A stretch of DNA of 64,000 bases from assembly GCF_030317145.1 (NCBI RefSeq), contig NZ_JASZYE010000013.1:1-64000 (forward strand), read 5' to 3'. The notes under the pieces are model-generated. The model had not been told where the DNA came from, ran no database searches, and saw only the letters and a program-made list of their open reading frames with translations. The stretch comes from Variovorax flavidus (lineage in GTDB: Bacteria; Pseudomonadota; Gammaproteobacteria; Burkholderiales; Burkholderiaceae_C). The translations under genes were made by a program, and so were the position numbers. This document shows, in pieces, positions 1-8,809 of this stretch; positions within the stretch are counted from its first letter, which is position 1; each line of letters opens with the position of its first letter.

Positions 1-54
1 CCTCAGCGCCGATGATAGTGCGGGTTCCCGTGTGAAAGTAGGTCATCGTCAGGC
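1..54 (+). rRNA. 5S ribosomal RNA, 3' end (partial)
   Basis: The first ~54 bases match the conserved 3' part of betaproteobacterial 5S rRNA, including the ATGATAGTGCGGGTTCCCGT segment and the final GTCATCGTCAGGC strand that closes helix I. The gene begins before the window. It is followed within 15 bases by a Rho-independent terminator, so this is the end of an rrn operon. Recognised by eye from known 5S sequences. Confidence 0.88.
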
Positions 55-67
55 TCTTACAGCCCAG

Positions 68-100
68 AAAAGCCCAGCCCCACAAAGGCTGGGCTTTTTT
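68..100 (+). terminator. Rho-independent terminator of the rrn operon
   Basis: AGCCCAGCC (71-79) pairs perfectly with GGCTGGGCT (87-95), flanked by an A run before and six T after the stem. It lies just downstream of the 5S 3' end. Confidence 0.9.
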
Positions 101-424
101 GCGTTCTGCGCCACTTTGGCTCAAAGAGTAAAGAGCACGCAATCGCTGTTGCCTATCTGGGCTGCCTGTGTGTTATCACCCCGCTTGCCAGCAAAACTCG
201 CCCGAGCGGCCCGAACTGGTGCAGGGGAGATCCGCTCGACGACCTCGCACAGGCGCTCACGCGGATCCGACGCAGACTCGCGCCGCTCCCACGCCGACGA
301 GTTATACGTTTTGCCGGCTAACCATTTCACTAATCCGTCTTTGCCTGTGAGGTTGCATTGCCGCAGAATGCGCCCGCCACCCGCCGCGGGTCTTCGCCCA
401 GCGCTTTCGATCACCAAGGTTCCG
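101..424. other. Intergenic stretch, no gene seen
   Basis: About 320 bases lie between the rrn terminator and the TctC-like gene. The open frames here are only extensions of the downstream frame or antisense shadows with no recognisable protein signature. The promoter of the next gene should be here but no convincing -35/-10 pair was picked out. Confidence 0.5.
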
Positions 425-1399
425 ATGCACGTTTCCACCTTTTTCCACCTTGGCGTGGCGCTCCTGTTCGGTACGACGCATGCCGCTTGGGCGCAGACGC
501 CGACCTGGCCGGCCCACCCTGTCCACATGCTCGTGGCAAACACCGCAGGCAGTTCGCCCGATGTCCTGGCACGCTTCCTTGCACCGCGCCTGTCCGACGT
601 CTGGAAGCAGCCGGTCGTGGTCGACAACCGGGCCGGCGCCGGCGGCATCGTGGCCGCGGAGGCGCTGGCCAAGGCACCCGCCGAAGGCTACACGCTGCTC
701 GTGGGTGCCGATGGCCCGACCACGATCCTGCCGAACTTGCTGCCCAGCCTCCCCTATGACGCGCGCACCGACCTCGTTCCGGTCGTGTCGCTCGGAGCGA
801 TCGACTTCGTCCTCGTGGCCAACCCCCGGACCGGCTTCAGGACGCTGCGCGATTTCACCAGCGCCGCGAAGGCCAAGCCGGGCCACTACAACTACGCGTC
901 CGCCGGCAATGGAAGCCCGCAGCAGCTCGGCATGGAACTGCTCAAGCAGCGCGCGGGCATCCATGTCACGCACATTCCTTACCGCGGGGGCCCGCTGGGT
1001 ATGCAGGATGTGATCGCCGGCCAAGTCGACCTGATGTTCATTGCCGTCGGTCCGGCGCTGCCGCACATCCGCAGCGGCCGCCTGACTGCCCTGGCGGTTG
1101 GGGGCGAGGGGCGCCACGCGTTGCTGCCCGACGTGCCGACCGTGGCGGAAAGCTATGCGGGCTTCAAGTCGGGCACTTGGTTCGGCTTGTTCGCGCCTGC
1201 AAAGACGCCGCAGGCCGTCGTTGATACGATCGGCGCGGCAGTGGCGCCGATTCTCCGCACGCCGGCGGTGCGCGCCGAACTCGCCGCGCAGGGCATCGAG
1301 AGCACCGGCGACCTGCAACCCAAATTCGCTCGCCAGGTGGCAGCCGAGTATGAGCGCTATGCGCAGATCGTCAACGCCAGCGGTATCAAGGCGGACTGA
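425..1399 (+). CDS. Tripartite tricarboxylate transporter substrate-binding protein (Bug/TctC family)
   Basis: A 324-residue periplasmic solute receptor. The start at 425 gives a signal peptide (MHVSTFF... hydrophobic stretch, cleavage near AWAQ) followed by family landmarks: WPAHPVHMLVANTAGSSPDVLAR near the N-terminus, VVDNRAGAGGIVAAEALAKAPAEGYTLL, and the C-terminal YERYAQIVNASGIKAD tail. The open frame runs back into the 5S gene, but nothing upstream of 425 is coding. Length is normal for the family (about 320-330). Bug proteins bind carboxylates or aromatic acids. Many Burkholderiales copies are orphans without TctA/TctB, as here, so the ligand cannot be inferred. Neighbours are gene remnants, including a second Bug stump at 1643-1855. 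Confidence 0.9.
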   Translation: MHVSTFFHLGVALLFGTTHAAWAQTPTWPAHPVHMLVANTAGSSPDVLARFLAPRLSDVWKQPVVVDNRAGAGGIVAAEALAKAPAEGYTLLVGADGPTTILPNLLPSLPYDARTDLVPVVSLGAIDFVLVANPRTGFRTLRDFTSAAKAKPGHYNYASAGNGSPQQLGMELLKQRAGIHVTHIPYRGGPLGMQDVIAGQVDLMFIAVGPALPHIRSGRLTALAVGGEGRHALLPDVPTVAESYAGFKSGTWFGLFAPAKTPQAVVDTIGAAVAPILRTPAVRAELAAQGIESTGDLQPKFARQVAAEYERYAQIVNASGIKAD

Positions 1400-1642
1400 G
1401 TGTGAAGCCTCACAACTAGGCTAGTGCGTCGTCCACCTCGACCCCGGGACCGGCCGTCGATACGACGGCTCCCCGGCGCCGGGACGAAGTGCAACTTCGC
1501 CTGCCACGGTTGCGCGTCGCCCCACGCGACCTCACCGTGAGCTGCGTGTGTTCACGAGCTCGCGAATCGAACCTGCCCGGATGTCAGTCGCTGGGCATTC
1601 CAACTCGCCAGCCTCTTGTTCGACAGGAGGAGGGGGCAAGCG

Positions 1643-1855
1643 GTGTGGCTGCAAAAGCGGCACCCGAAGGACGTCGTCGCGCAGTTGCAGCCTTAGCTGG
1701 CCAAGGTGCTGAATTCGCCCGAGCTGCGCGAGAAGCTCGCCACGCTCGGTTGCGAACCCTCAGCGGGCACTCCCGAGCAATTTGCCGCAAGGATCAGGAG
1801 CAACCTGCCGCGCTGGGCCAGCGTCGTCAAGGAAGCCGGGGTCGGCGTGGACTGA
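1643..1855 (+). pseudogene. C-terminal remnant of a second Bug/TctC receptor
   Basis: In one frame this stretch reads as a typical Bug-protein C-terminus: HPKDVVAQLQP, then LAKVLNSPELREKLATLGCE, PSAGTPEQFAARIRSNL and a final VVKEAGVGVD before TGA at 1853-1855. An in-frame TAG at 1694-1696 interrupts it, and the N-terminal ~230 residues are missing. No start codon or ribosome site is visible. It is not a copy of the intact gene at 425-1399, because the C-terminal sequences differ, so it is the stump of a different paralogue. Upstream sequence (1400-1640) shows nothing recognisable. Confidence 0.7.
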
Positions 1856-2105
1856 ACAGGACCGCCCGAGGGACCGGGCTTCGTGCGCGCTTTGAGCGAT
1901 CCAGGCGGCTGATTCAATTTGCATCATCTGCTCCGTTTCGACACAGCGTGCGCACGATGACTGTCACGCGATGTCGGCGCACACCGGCTGTAAATCCTTT
2001 TGGTGACAAGCACTTGCGCGTGCTGGCACGCGGAGGCACGGATTGGCCCACCGATTGCGAACCAGTCCATGCGATTCCTTCCTCAACTTCAACGGAGATG
2101 AATTC

Positions 2106-2375
2106 ATGGACATGGCTGAAATGCGCAACCTCGGCGTTGCGAACCCCTTCAAGAAGCAGTACGGAAACTACATCGGCGGCCAGTGGGTCGCGCCGATCGA
2201 CGGGCAGTACTTCGACAACCTGACGCCGGTCACGGGCCAGGCCTTCACGAGCATCCCGCGCTCCAACGCGAAAGACATCGAGGCCGCCCTCGATGCCGCG
2301 CACAAGGCCAGGGCCGCATGGGGCCGCACTTCGACCACCGGCCTAACTTTGACGGCGGCGCGCGCAAGTTGTTGA
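2106..2375 (+). pseudogene. Aldehyde dehydrogenase, N-terminal fragment
   Basis: ATG at 2106 opens MDMAEMRNLGVANPFKKQYG, then NYIGGQWVAP, YFDNLTPVTGQAF, DIEAALDAAHKARAAWG. This is the N-terminus of the ExaC/AldB-type NAD(P) aldehyde dehydrogenases (about 500 residues). Similarity stops near 2340 (WGRTST); the following ~12 codons are unrelated and end at TGA 2373-2375. The NAD-binding and catalytic Cys/Glu regions are absent, so the product cannot be active. An AACGGAGATG ribosome site precedes the start. The break at ~2340 marks a deletion or recombination endpoint; no insertion sequence is visible there. Confidence 0.8.
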
Positions 2376-2401
2376 TTCGATGAGAAATCGGCCCCCGCTA
2401 G

Positions 2402-2872
2402 TTGCTTGAGAGCCGATCTGGAGTCACCGGCTTGGACAGGGGAAAGGGCAGGGCGCTCGCTCACCACGTCGAAGCGCGTGCGCACTCTCCAGACAGTAGA
2501 CCAGAACGAGCGGACGGCCGGTTGCGCAAAACCCGCCATTCACCATCACCTCCCAGCGACGATGCGCCGCGTGACCCCTCCGTCTCGCTCGTTGGCGATG
2601 TTCGCCGGATTACGAACCTAGGTGTGCTCGAGGTGCGTCGTCGTCTGTTGGAGGGCGAGCCATTGTTTGACCAAGAGCTTTTCGGAAACCGAGCCGAAGA
2701 CGTTTTCGCGAAGGCGCGGGCACTCCTATCGGCCATCGAGGACGGCGGGCATCAACCACTTCTCGCCGAGGCTGGCAGACCCATCACGCCGCAGACCCTG
2801 CGGAACATCTTCCAAGCGTCCGAGGACGAGGGCGAGGAGCTTCGTCGGCTCGACGACTTGGGACATGCGTAG
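2402..2872 (+). CDS. Hypothetical protein or fragment, 3' half coding-like
   Basis: The frame is open from a TTG at 2402, but only the last ~85 codons (from about GTG 2624) look like real protein: VLEVRRRLLEGEPLFDQELF, then FAKARALLSAIEDGG, LAEAGRPITPQTLRNIF and SEDEGEELRRLDDLG. This is an amphipathic helical composition with balanced charge. The first half is rich in Arg/Ser/Pro, as expected of non-coding high-GC sequence. I do not recognise the family. Given its place between a truncated aldehyde dehydrogenase and a frameshifted acetyltransferase, it is probably the 3' part of a broken gene. Coordinates of the true start are unknown. Confidence 0.35.
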   Translation: MLESRSGVTGLDRGKGRALAHHVEARAHSPDSRPERADGRLRKTRHSPSPPSDDAPRDPSVSLVGDVRRITNLGVLEVRRRLLEGEPLFDQELFGNRAEDVFAKARALLSAIEDGGHQPLLAEAGRPITPQTLRNIFQASEDEGEELRRLDDLGHA

Positions 2873-3144
2873 GCGACAGCAGAATGCGGCCAAGACCGGA
2901 CCTTCGCTGCAGGCGCCCAGTTCGTGGACACCTACCCTGGGCGAGAGCTTGCCGGCCTGCTGTATTCGGTAGGTCCGGGCGTGTGTGCATCGCGCCGCCT
3001 CCACAGCTTTGGTGAGTCGGCGCCGTTCAGCAAACCGAGGAGGATCAGCGGTCAAAATGCTACCAAGGGCCGACTGACGACCGCCCCAGTTGCTAGGCTG
3101 ACTGCGACTCGGAAGGCGTTATCGTCGGTCACCGAGAGGCCGTC

Positions 3145-3596
3145 ATGAACCTTGTCTATGGAAAAGCTGTTCCCGAAGACACGCCCGCCTGCTTTACTTT
3201 GCGAGGCTTGACACGGGAAAACGCCTTTTCTCCGGAACAGCTGAGTGCAATCGGTGTGACGCCTCAAAGCTGGGAGGCGGACGTCCGCGAGGGTCTGTTG
3301 TTCGGATTCGTTGGCCTCGTCGACAAAGAGCTCGTCGGCTACTGCTTTGGGATTCGGGGAACTGGCGAAATCGGCGTGTTGGCATTGCTACCGGCATCGA
3401 AGGCCTCGGCATCGGCAAGGCTCTTCTCGGTCTGGTTGTTGATGAGTTCAGAGCCACGGACATCCCGCGTCTTTTCCTTGGTTGCTCAACCGACCCGAGA
3501 GCTCGCTCTCATGGCTTCTACAGACATCTCGGTTGGGTTCCCACAGGAGTCATCGATGCCTTGAATGATGAGGTACTCGAGTACCATTTCAGATGA
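3145..3596 (+). pseudogene. GNAT-family N-acetyltransferase, interrupted by a one-base frameshift
   Basis: ATG 3145 starts MNLVYGKAVPEDTPACFTLR with GNAT-like strands (GFVGLVDKELVGYCFG, GEIGVLALLPA). The frame is lost at about 3396-3398. The adjacent frame continues the fold exactly, giving EGLGIGKALLGLVVDEFRA (the acetyl-CoA pyrophosphate loop G-x-G-x-G/A), then IPRLFLGCSTDPRARSHGFYRHLGW and LEYHFR, ending at TGA 3594-3596. Restoring one base would give a normal ~150-residue acetyltransferase. The uncorrected frame ends at 3564 with an unrelated Ser-rich tail. This is either a genuine pseudogene or a sequencing deletion; two other genes in the window show the same one-base loss. Confidence 0.75.
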
Positions 3597-3615
3597 AGTT
3601 GAGTTGGATCCTTGC

Positions 3616-4584
3616 TCAGCCTTGGGGACTTGCTCGCAACCGTGCATTTGTGAACAAGAGATAAACGAACGCCAAGGCAGCCAGGGCGGCGCCGCACGTC
3701 AGAGGCACGCTCGCGCCATGTCCGATGAGCTGGCCGCCGATAGCCGTGCCGATCGACATCCCCAGATAGATGCAGGACGAATTCAGGGCCACGACCAGTG
3801 ACGACTCTTCGGGCGCGCTAGCGATGAGCCGGTGCTGCTGCGCCGGGGATTGCGCCCAGCTACTGGCTCCCCAGCACGCCATCATGAAGGCGAGGAGTAG
3901 CGAGGTCTCGGGCGGCTGGGCGATGCCGAACCAGGCCAGGATTCCCAGGGAGGCAGTCATGAGCCCGTAAGTGCCGGCCAGGATTGGCACGGGACCGACG
4001 CCGTCCGTCCCTCGACCGGACAGGTAGTTGCCAATGAAAGCGCCCGCGCCGTAGGCAAAGAGCATGAAAGTCAACGCGGAATCGGGCACCCGCAAGGCAT
4101 CCAGGAGATCCGACGTAAACGCATACGGCGTGTAGCAAGCGGCCATTCCAAGAACCGTCAACGGAAGGATCAGCAGTACCCGTGGGCGCCTGAGCGCCGC
4201 AAGCCTTTGGAGCAGCGTGACCTTGGTTCCGCCTGGGACGGATGGCATCAGGAAGAACACTCCTGTCGCGGCCACGAGCGACAAGACGCCCACGAGCGCC
4301 AGGGAAGCGCGCCAACTCAACGCGGCGCTGACGGCGTGTCCGATAGGGACCCCCAGCGCGGTCGCCAAGGTCAGGCCACCAATGACCACGGCAAGTGCCC
4401 GCGCGCGCGTTTGGGGACCTGCCAGTGCGGCCGCCACCGCCCCGGCATTGGGCGTGTAGGCGGCGGCACACGCCGCCGCCGCAACGCGTGTGACAACGAG
4501 CATGCCGAGGCTCCAGGACAACGCAGAAGCGAAGTTGGCGATACCAAGTAGCACCAGGGAGCAGACCAGAAGCCGTCGGCGCAT
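3616..4584 (-). pseudogene. MFS transporter, N-terminally truncated
   Basis: 322 residues with about nine to ten hydrophobic segments, of the AraJ/arabinose-efflux-like MFS type (GVPIGHAVSAALSWRASLAL, YTPYAFTSDLLD, GAGAFIGNYLSGRGTDGVG). Family members are ~390-400 residues and begin with two further membrane helices before the conserved RRRLLVCSLVLLGIAN segment. Here the frame starts right at MRRRLLVC, with a TAG codon immediately upstream, so roughly the first 75 residues are gone. The loss coincides with the junction to an equally beheaded DUF1254 gene on the opposite strand. The C-terminus (LLFTNARLRASPQG) is intact. Probably non-functional. Confidence 0.75.
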
Positions 4585-5475
4585 CTACTGCACCGGCACC
4601 CCGGAAGACTATGCCGAAGTCCATGCGCTGCAGGACCACATGTCGGCGGTGCCCCTGTCGTCCTACGGCAAGCCGTACACGCCGCCGGCCGGTCAGGTCG
4701 ACCCGGCGTTCGACGCCAAGACGGCCGTGCGCGACCTGGTCGATGGCATGGATGCCACGGCCTTCTTCACCCTATTTGCGCAGCTGCTCAAGACCAATCC
4801 CCCGGCCGCGGCCGATGCGCCGATGGTCGCCAAGCTGGCGAAGATCGGCATCGTGCCGGGCCAGGATTTCGATGTCTCCAAGCTCGATCCTTCGGTTAGC
4901 AAGGGACTGGCCGAAGCACCGAAGCCGGCGCAAGCCAAGATCATGGGTTGGATGAAGAAGGGCGTCCTGGCCGGCGACCTGAAGCTCAAGAACGGCTGGA
5001 CCTTCACCACCAAGACCGGCATCTACGGCACCAACTACATCCAGCGCGCATTGATCACGGCCATTGGCCTGGGCGCCAACAGGCCGCAGGATGCGGTCTA
5101 CCCGACCTCGACCGGGCCGGACGTGCTGCAGAAGTACCACGGCTCCAAGAAGTACGTGATGCATTTCCCCAAGGGCCAGTTGCCGCCGGTCAACGGATTC
5201 TGGTCGCTGACGATGTATGACACGGGCTACTTCTTCGTGCCGAACTCGATCAACCGCTACACCGTCAGCCAGCGCAACAAGCTCAAGCCCAACCCCGCTG
5301 GCTCCATCGACTTGTACGTCCAGCATGAGTCACCGGGGGCCGACAAGGAGGAGAACTGGCTGCCCGCGGCCAAGGACGGATTCATCCTCATGATGCGGCT
5401 GTACTGGCCCAAGGACAAGGCGCCATCTCTTCTCGACGGCTCCTGGTTCCGCCGCGGGCCAAGGAAGTGGGCTGA
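4585..5475 (+). pseudogene. DUF1254/DUF1214 protein, N-terminally truncated, C-terminal frameshift
   Basis: From ~4590 the frame reads GTPEDYAEVHALQDHMSAVPL, then TKTGIYGTNYIQRALITAIGLGANRPQDAVYP, GFWSLTMYDTGYFFVPN, LYVQHESPGADKEENWLPAA and MMRLYWPKDKAP. This is the C-terminal ~290 residues of a DUF1254/DUF1214 envelope protein (normally ~450). The signal peptide and DUF1254 half are missing; upstream codons belong to the opposite-strand MFS gene. Near 5447 one base is missing: the neighbouring frame supplies the expected VPPRAKEVG tail, ending at TGA 5473-5475. An intrinsic terminator follows at 5511. It is therefore a decayed gene end that kept its own terminator. Confidence 0.78.
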
Positions 5476-5510
5476 GCCCGCACGCGAACGGACCGGACGA
5501 ATGCGCTCAA

Positions 5511-5537
5511 GGGGGCTCTGCGGAAGGAGCCCCCATT
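5511..5537 (+). terminator. Rho-independent terminator after the DUF1254 remnant
   Basis: GGGGGCTC (5511-5518) pairs with GAGCCCCC (5527-5534) around an 8-base loop and is followed by an A/T-rich tract (ATTTATA). The short T tract makes it moderate in strength. Confidence 0.65.
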
Positions 5538-5631
5538 TATAGGCGCAACGCCACTCCGTGGTGCATGTGCCGCGGTTCCTTGGCTATGGATCGCCATCTC
5601 CAGCTGGCATCAAGCTTGCTAATCAGGTGTT

Positions 5632-5641
5632 CAATTAATTG
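5632..5641. promoter_or_regulatory. Candidate operator 1, palindrome CAATTAATTG
   Basis: A perfect 10-bp palindrome, the first of two copies 62 bp apart upstream of the importer operon; 62 bp is close to six helical turns, so both lie on the same DNA face. The same palindrome precedes nicC. Inference: binding site for the TetR regulator at 15081-15770. Confidence 0.5.
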
Positions 5642-5693
5642 CGCGGGTTAACCCCAACACGGGATCAATGTGCTGGGTCTATTCTTCGGTCCA

Positions 5694-5703
5694 CAATTAA
5701 TTG
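5694..5703. promoter_or_regulatory. Candidate operator 2, palindrome CAATTAATTG
   Basis: Second perfect copy, 81 bases before the livJ-like start codon. It runs directly into the A/T-rich stretch ATCGTTTAATTTAATAG, which is a plausible -10 region. Repressor binding here would overlap the importer promoter. Confidence 0.55.
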
Positions 5704-5783
5704 ATCGTTTAATTTAATAGCACCGGTGCGAAGGCTTGGTCGGCCAGCGTGTCGGGTTGGTTTGTCCTCACCTGGAGAATGAA

Positions 5784-6917
5784 ATGAACAAGTGGTCTCA
5801 ACTGCTGTCCCTCACGGGCCTCGTCGCTGTGTCGGTGCTGGCCAGCGCCCAGGAGACGGTGAAGATCGGCGTGATCGAGCCGCTGACCGGCTCGGTCGCC
5901 TACAACGGGCTGGCTTCGGTCAACGGTGCAAAGCTCGCCGTCGAGCAGCGCAATGCCGCTGGTGGCGTGCTCGGCCGCAAGGTCGAGCTGGTCGTTGAGG
6001 ACGGCCAGTGCCGCCCCGCCAACTCGGTCAATGCCGCCGAGAAGCTGGTGCAGCGCGACAAAGTAGTGGCGCTGCAAGGCGCCTTCTGCAGTTCGGCGAC
6101 CGCCGCAGTGATGCCGGTGGCCGAGAAGTACAAGGTCCCGTTCCTTACCGGCGTGTCGTCCAAGGCCGACCTGACGGAGAAGGGCATGCAGTACTTCTTC
6201 CGCTCGGCCGAGACCGACCGCCTCATGTCCAAGACCTTCAGCAAGATCCTGGCGGACAAGCTGCAGCTCAAGACCGTGGCCTATATCGGCGTGAACGACG
6301 ACTGGGGCCGTGGCGGCGTGGAGGACTTCTCCAAGGACCTGGAAGCCCTGGGCGTGAAGACCGTGATGAAGGAGTACTTCGACCACGGTGCGACCGACTT
6401 CTACACGCTGCTGACCAAGCTGCGCGCCAGCAAGGCCGACGGCGTGTTCGTGGCCGCCGAGACGCAGGACGGCTCCATCCTTGTGAAGCAGTTCAAGGAG
6501 TTCGGAATCAAGACCAGGATCTTCGGTGTGGGCTCCTGGGCCACGGCGGACTTCATTGGCCTCACGGGCGACGCGTCGGAAGGCATCTATGCCGCCGTGC
6601 CATATGCATCGAGCCTCTCGAACGAACGCAACAAGGCCTTCGTCGAGCAATACAGCAAGGCCTACAAGGAAAAGCCGGGCAAGTACGGCGCCGCCGGCTA
6701 CAACGCGATGAACATCATGCTCGACGCGGTTGCGCGCGCCGGCAAGGCGGAGCCCGAGGCGATCCGCGACGCGCTGCGCAAGACCGACTACGCAGCGCCC
6801 AACGGCCGCTACCGCTTCACCGACAAGGGCGAAGGTTATGGCTTCGACGTGGTGCTGGTGCAAATCAGCCAGCGTGAGCCGCACGTGGTCGCGCAGTCGG
6901 CCACCGAGAAGCCCTGA
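5784..6917 (+). CDS. Branched-chain-type ABC transporter, periplasmic substrate-binding protein
   Basis: 377 residues, Leu/Ile/Val-binding-protein-like fold (Peripla_BP_6). The start at 5784 follows GGAGAATGAA and gives a signal peptide MNKWSQLLSLTGLVAVSVLASA cleaved before QETVKIG. Landmarks are IGVIEPLTGSVAYNGLASVNGAKLAVEQRNAAGGVLG, VVEDGQCRPANSVNAAEKLV, YIGVNDDWGRGG and KTDYAAPNGRYRF. It is the first gene of a five-gene importer operon whose terminator separates it from the nic genes but which shares the CAATTAATTG motif with nicC. The ligand is therefore inferred to be the pyridine carboxylate fed to the nic pathway rather than an aliphatic amino acid. Receptors of this family in Burkholderiales often bind aromatic acids. 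Confidence 0.9.
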   Translation: MNKWSQLLSLTGLVAVSVLASAQETVKIGVIEPLTGSVAYNGLASVNGAKLAVEQRNAAGGVLGRKVELVVEDGQCRPANSVNAAEKLVQRDKVVALQGAFCSSATAAVMPVAEKYKVPFLTGVSSKADLTEKGMQYFFRSAETDRLMSKTFSKILADKLQLKTVAYIGVNDDWGRGGVEDFSKDLEALGVKTVMKEYFDHGATDFYTLLTKLRASKADGVFVAAETQDGSILVKQFKEFGIKTRIFGVGSWATADFIGLTGDASEGIYAAVPYASSLSNERNKAFVEQYSKAYKEKPGKYGAAGYNAMNIMLDAVARAGKAEPEAIRDALRKTDYAAPNGRYRFTDKGEGYGFDVVLVQISQREPHVVAQSATEKP

Positions 6918-6947
6918 GGCCGCGACGCAGACGGAGGACTTCCGACG

Positions 6948-7820
6948 ATGGAACTACTTTCCCAGTACCTTGCCAACGGCCTGGTGACGGGTTCGTTCTA
7001 TGCGCTCTCGGCGCTGGGACTGACCCTGATCCTCGGTCTCATGCGCGTGGTCAATTTCGCCCACGGCGAGCTCTACATGCTCGGCGGTGTCATGGGCTGG
7101 TGGGCGACCACCCGCCTGGGCCTGGACTTCTTCAGCGGGCTGGTGCTGGTGGCGGTCGCCATGGGCGCCTTCGGCTGGCTGGTCGATCGCTTCCTGATCG
7201 AGCGCATCCGCAACCAGGGCGAGGAGCCCGGAATCTTGCTGACCATCGGCTTGTCGATCTTCCTGGCCAACACCGCCTTGCTCGCGGTGGGCACGGCACC
7301 GTTGAAGGTCGAGGCGCCAATCTCCGCCGGTCCCTTGTTCCTCGGCACGGTGGTGCTTACCAAGCTGCGAGTGTTTGCGGTAGTGGTGTGCGCGCTGCTG
7401 ATCGTGGCCGCGTGGCTGGTGATCCACAAGACGCGCCTGGGCCGCGCGATGCGCGCAACCTTCCAGGACCCGATGGCCGCCCAACTCGTGGGCGTGCGCA
7501 CGGCCAATGTCTACGCAGCCACCTTCGCAATGGGCACGGTGATCGCCTCCATGGCCGGCATGCTGCTCGGCTCGATCTACTCGGCGCAGGTGGCCGTTGG
7601 CGGCCTGGTCAGCATGAAGGCCTTCGTTGTGGTGATCCTGGGCGGCATGGGCAGCTTCGCGGGCGCCATCGCCGGCGGTCTTCTGCTGGGCGTGGTGGAA
7701 GCCTTGTGGGGCGGCTACGTGGCCACCGGCTGGGTAGACATCGTCGGCTTCGCGCTGGTGATCCTCACCTTGCTCTTCCGGCCCTACGGCCTCTTTTCCA
7801 AACGGGCGGAGCGCGCATGA
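6948..7820 (+). CDS. livH: Branched-chain-type ABC transporter, LivH-like permease
   Basis: 290 residues, about eight membrane helices. Starts MELLSQYLANGLVTGSFYALSALGLTLILGLMRVVNFAHGELYMLG, the hallmark LivH N-terminus. The C-terminal half carries the ATPase-contacting loop (LGRAMRATFQDPMAAQLVGV) and AFVVVILGGMGSFAGAIAGGLLLGVVEAL. GGAGGACTTCCGACG precedes the ATG. It lies 30 bases after the binding-protein gene, and its stop overlaps the livM start (ATGA), indicating translational coupling. It forms the membrane channel with the LivM-like subunit. Confidence 0.93.
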   Translation: MELLSQYLANGLVTGSFYALSALGLTLILGLMRVVNFAHGELYMLGGVMGWWATTRLGLDFFSGLVLVAVAMGAFGWLVDRFLIERIRNQGEEPGILLTIGLSIFLANTALLAVGTAPLKVEAPISAGPLFLGTVVLTKLRVFAVVVCALLIVAAWLVIHKTRLGRAMRATFQDPMAAQLVGVRTANVYAATFAMGTVIASMAGMLLGSIYSAQVAVGGLVSMKAFVVVILGGMGSFAGAIAGGLLLGVVEALWGGYVATGWVDIVGFALVILTLLFRPYGLFSKRAERA

Positions 7821-8809
7821 AATTCGAGAAGCATTGTCTCCTTGCGTTGATGGCGCTGGCCGCGTTGCTGCCCTTTGTGTTGCGCGACCAGTACGTGCTG
7901 CACATCGCGATCATGGTGCTGTTCTACGCGGTGCTGGCCAGCAGCCTCAACCTGGTGGTGGGCTACGTGGGCGAGTTCTCGCTCGGCCACACCGCGTTCC
8001 TCGGCACCGGCGCCTACACAGCGGCCATCCTGTCGACGCAGTACGGCTGGCCGATGTGGGCCACCGTGCCGGCGGCCGGCCTGCTGGCCGCGGTGGTGGG
8101 CGTGGTCATTGGCGGCATCACGCTGCGGTTGCAGGGGCCATTCTTCGTGATCGTGACGCTGTCCTTCGCCGAGGTGTTGCGCCTGGTGGCCGACAACTGG
8201 ATCGCGTTGACCAATGGCCCGATGGGCATTGCCGGCGTTCCGCAGCCCGAGTGGCTGGCCGAGGCAGGCAACCTGGGCGCCAAGCAGTTCTACTACGGCA
8301 TCGCCTGGGTGCTGCTCGCACTCACGCTCTACCTGAGCTTCCGCTTCGTGCATTCGAACGCGGGCCGCGCCGCGGTGGCGGTCCGCGAGAACCGCTATGT
8401 GGCGCAGTCCATCGGTATCCGCCCGTTGAGCTACTCGATGCTGGCGCTGGTGCTGGGCGCGCTGCTGTCGGGCATGGCGGGTGGCTTCTATGCTCACTAC
8501 ATCTCCTTCGTGGGGCCCGAGGTGTTCCGGTTTGCGTTCATGGTGAGCATGATCATCATGGTGCTCATTGGCGGCAAGGGCACGCTGGTCGGGCCGCTGA
8601 TCGGCGCGCTCCTGGTGACCTTCCTCGAGGAGTATCTGCGCGAGGCCAAGGAGCTGCGCCTGTCGATCTTCGGCCTGGCAGTGATCGCGATCGTGCTCTT
8701 CCTGCCGCGCGGCCTGATGGGCTTCGTCGTGCAATGGCGCGAATCGCGCAAGGCCGCGTCGCCGAAGAATGCAACAGTTTCGCCCACGGCAGAGAGGAGG
8801 GCGGCATGA
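7817..8809 (+). CDS. livM: Branched-chain-type ABC transporter, LivM-like permease
   Basis: 330 residues. It starts at the ATG overlapping the livH stop (7817); the longer open frame upstream is antisense-type noise inside livH. Typical LivM segments are SSLNLVVGYVGEFSLGHTAFLGTGAYTAAIL, LRLQGPFFVIVTLSFAEVLRL, the coupling-helix region AVRENRYVAQSIGIRPLSYSM, and MIIMVLIGGKGTLVGPLIGALLVTFLEEYLR. A polar C-terminal tail of about 25 residues lies in the cytoplasm. The stop overlaps the next ATPase start by four bases. Confidence 0.93.
   Translation: MKFEKHCLLALMALAALLPFVLRDQYVLHIAIMVLFYAVLASSLNLVVGYVGEFSLGHTAFLGTGAYTAAILSTQYGWPMWATVPAAGLLAAVVGVVIGGITLRLQGPFFVIVTLSFAEVLRLVADNWIALTNGPMGIAGVPQPEWLAEAGNLGAKQFYYGIAWVLLALTLYLSFRFVHSNAGRAAVAVRENRYVAQSIGIRPLSYSMLALVLGALLSGMAGGFYAHYISFVGPEVFRFAFMVSMIIMVLIGGKGTLVGPLIGALLVTFLEEYLREAKELRLSIFGLAVIAIVLFLPRGLMGFVVQWRESRKAASPKNATVSPTAERRAA

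Noticed and set aside
32..424. Open frame running from the 5S gene into the TctC receptor
   Set aside because: It crosses rRNA and a terminator, has non-coding composition, and the signal peptide begins only at 425.
2340..2400. GCCTAAC motif at the aldehyde dehydrogenase break, resembling an integron attC end
   Set aside because: No matching GTTRRRY end or complementary arms lie within ~100 bases, no integrase is present, and the seven-base motif is expected by chance.
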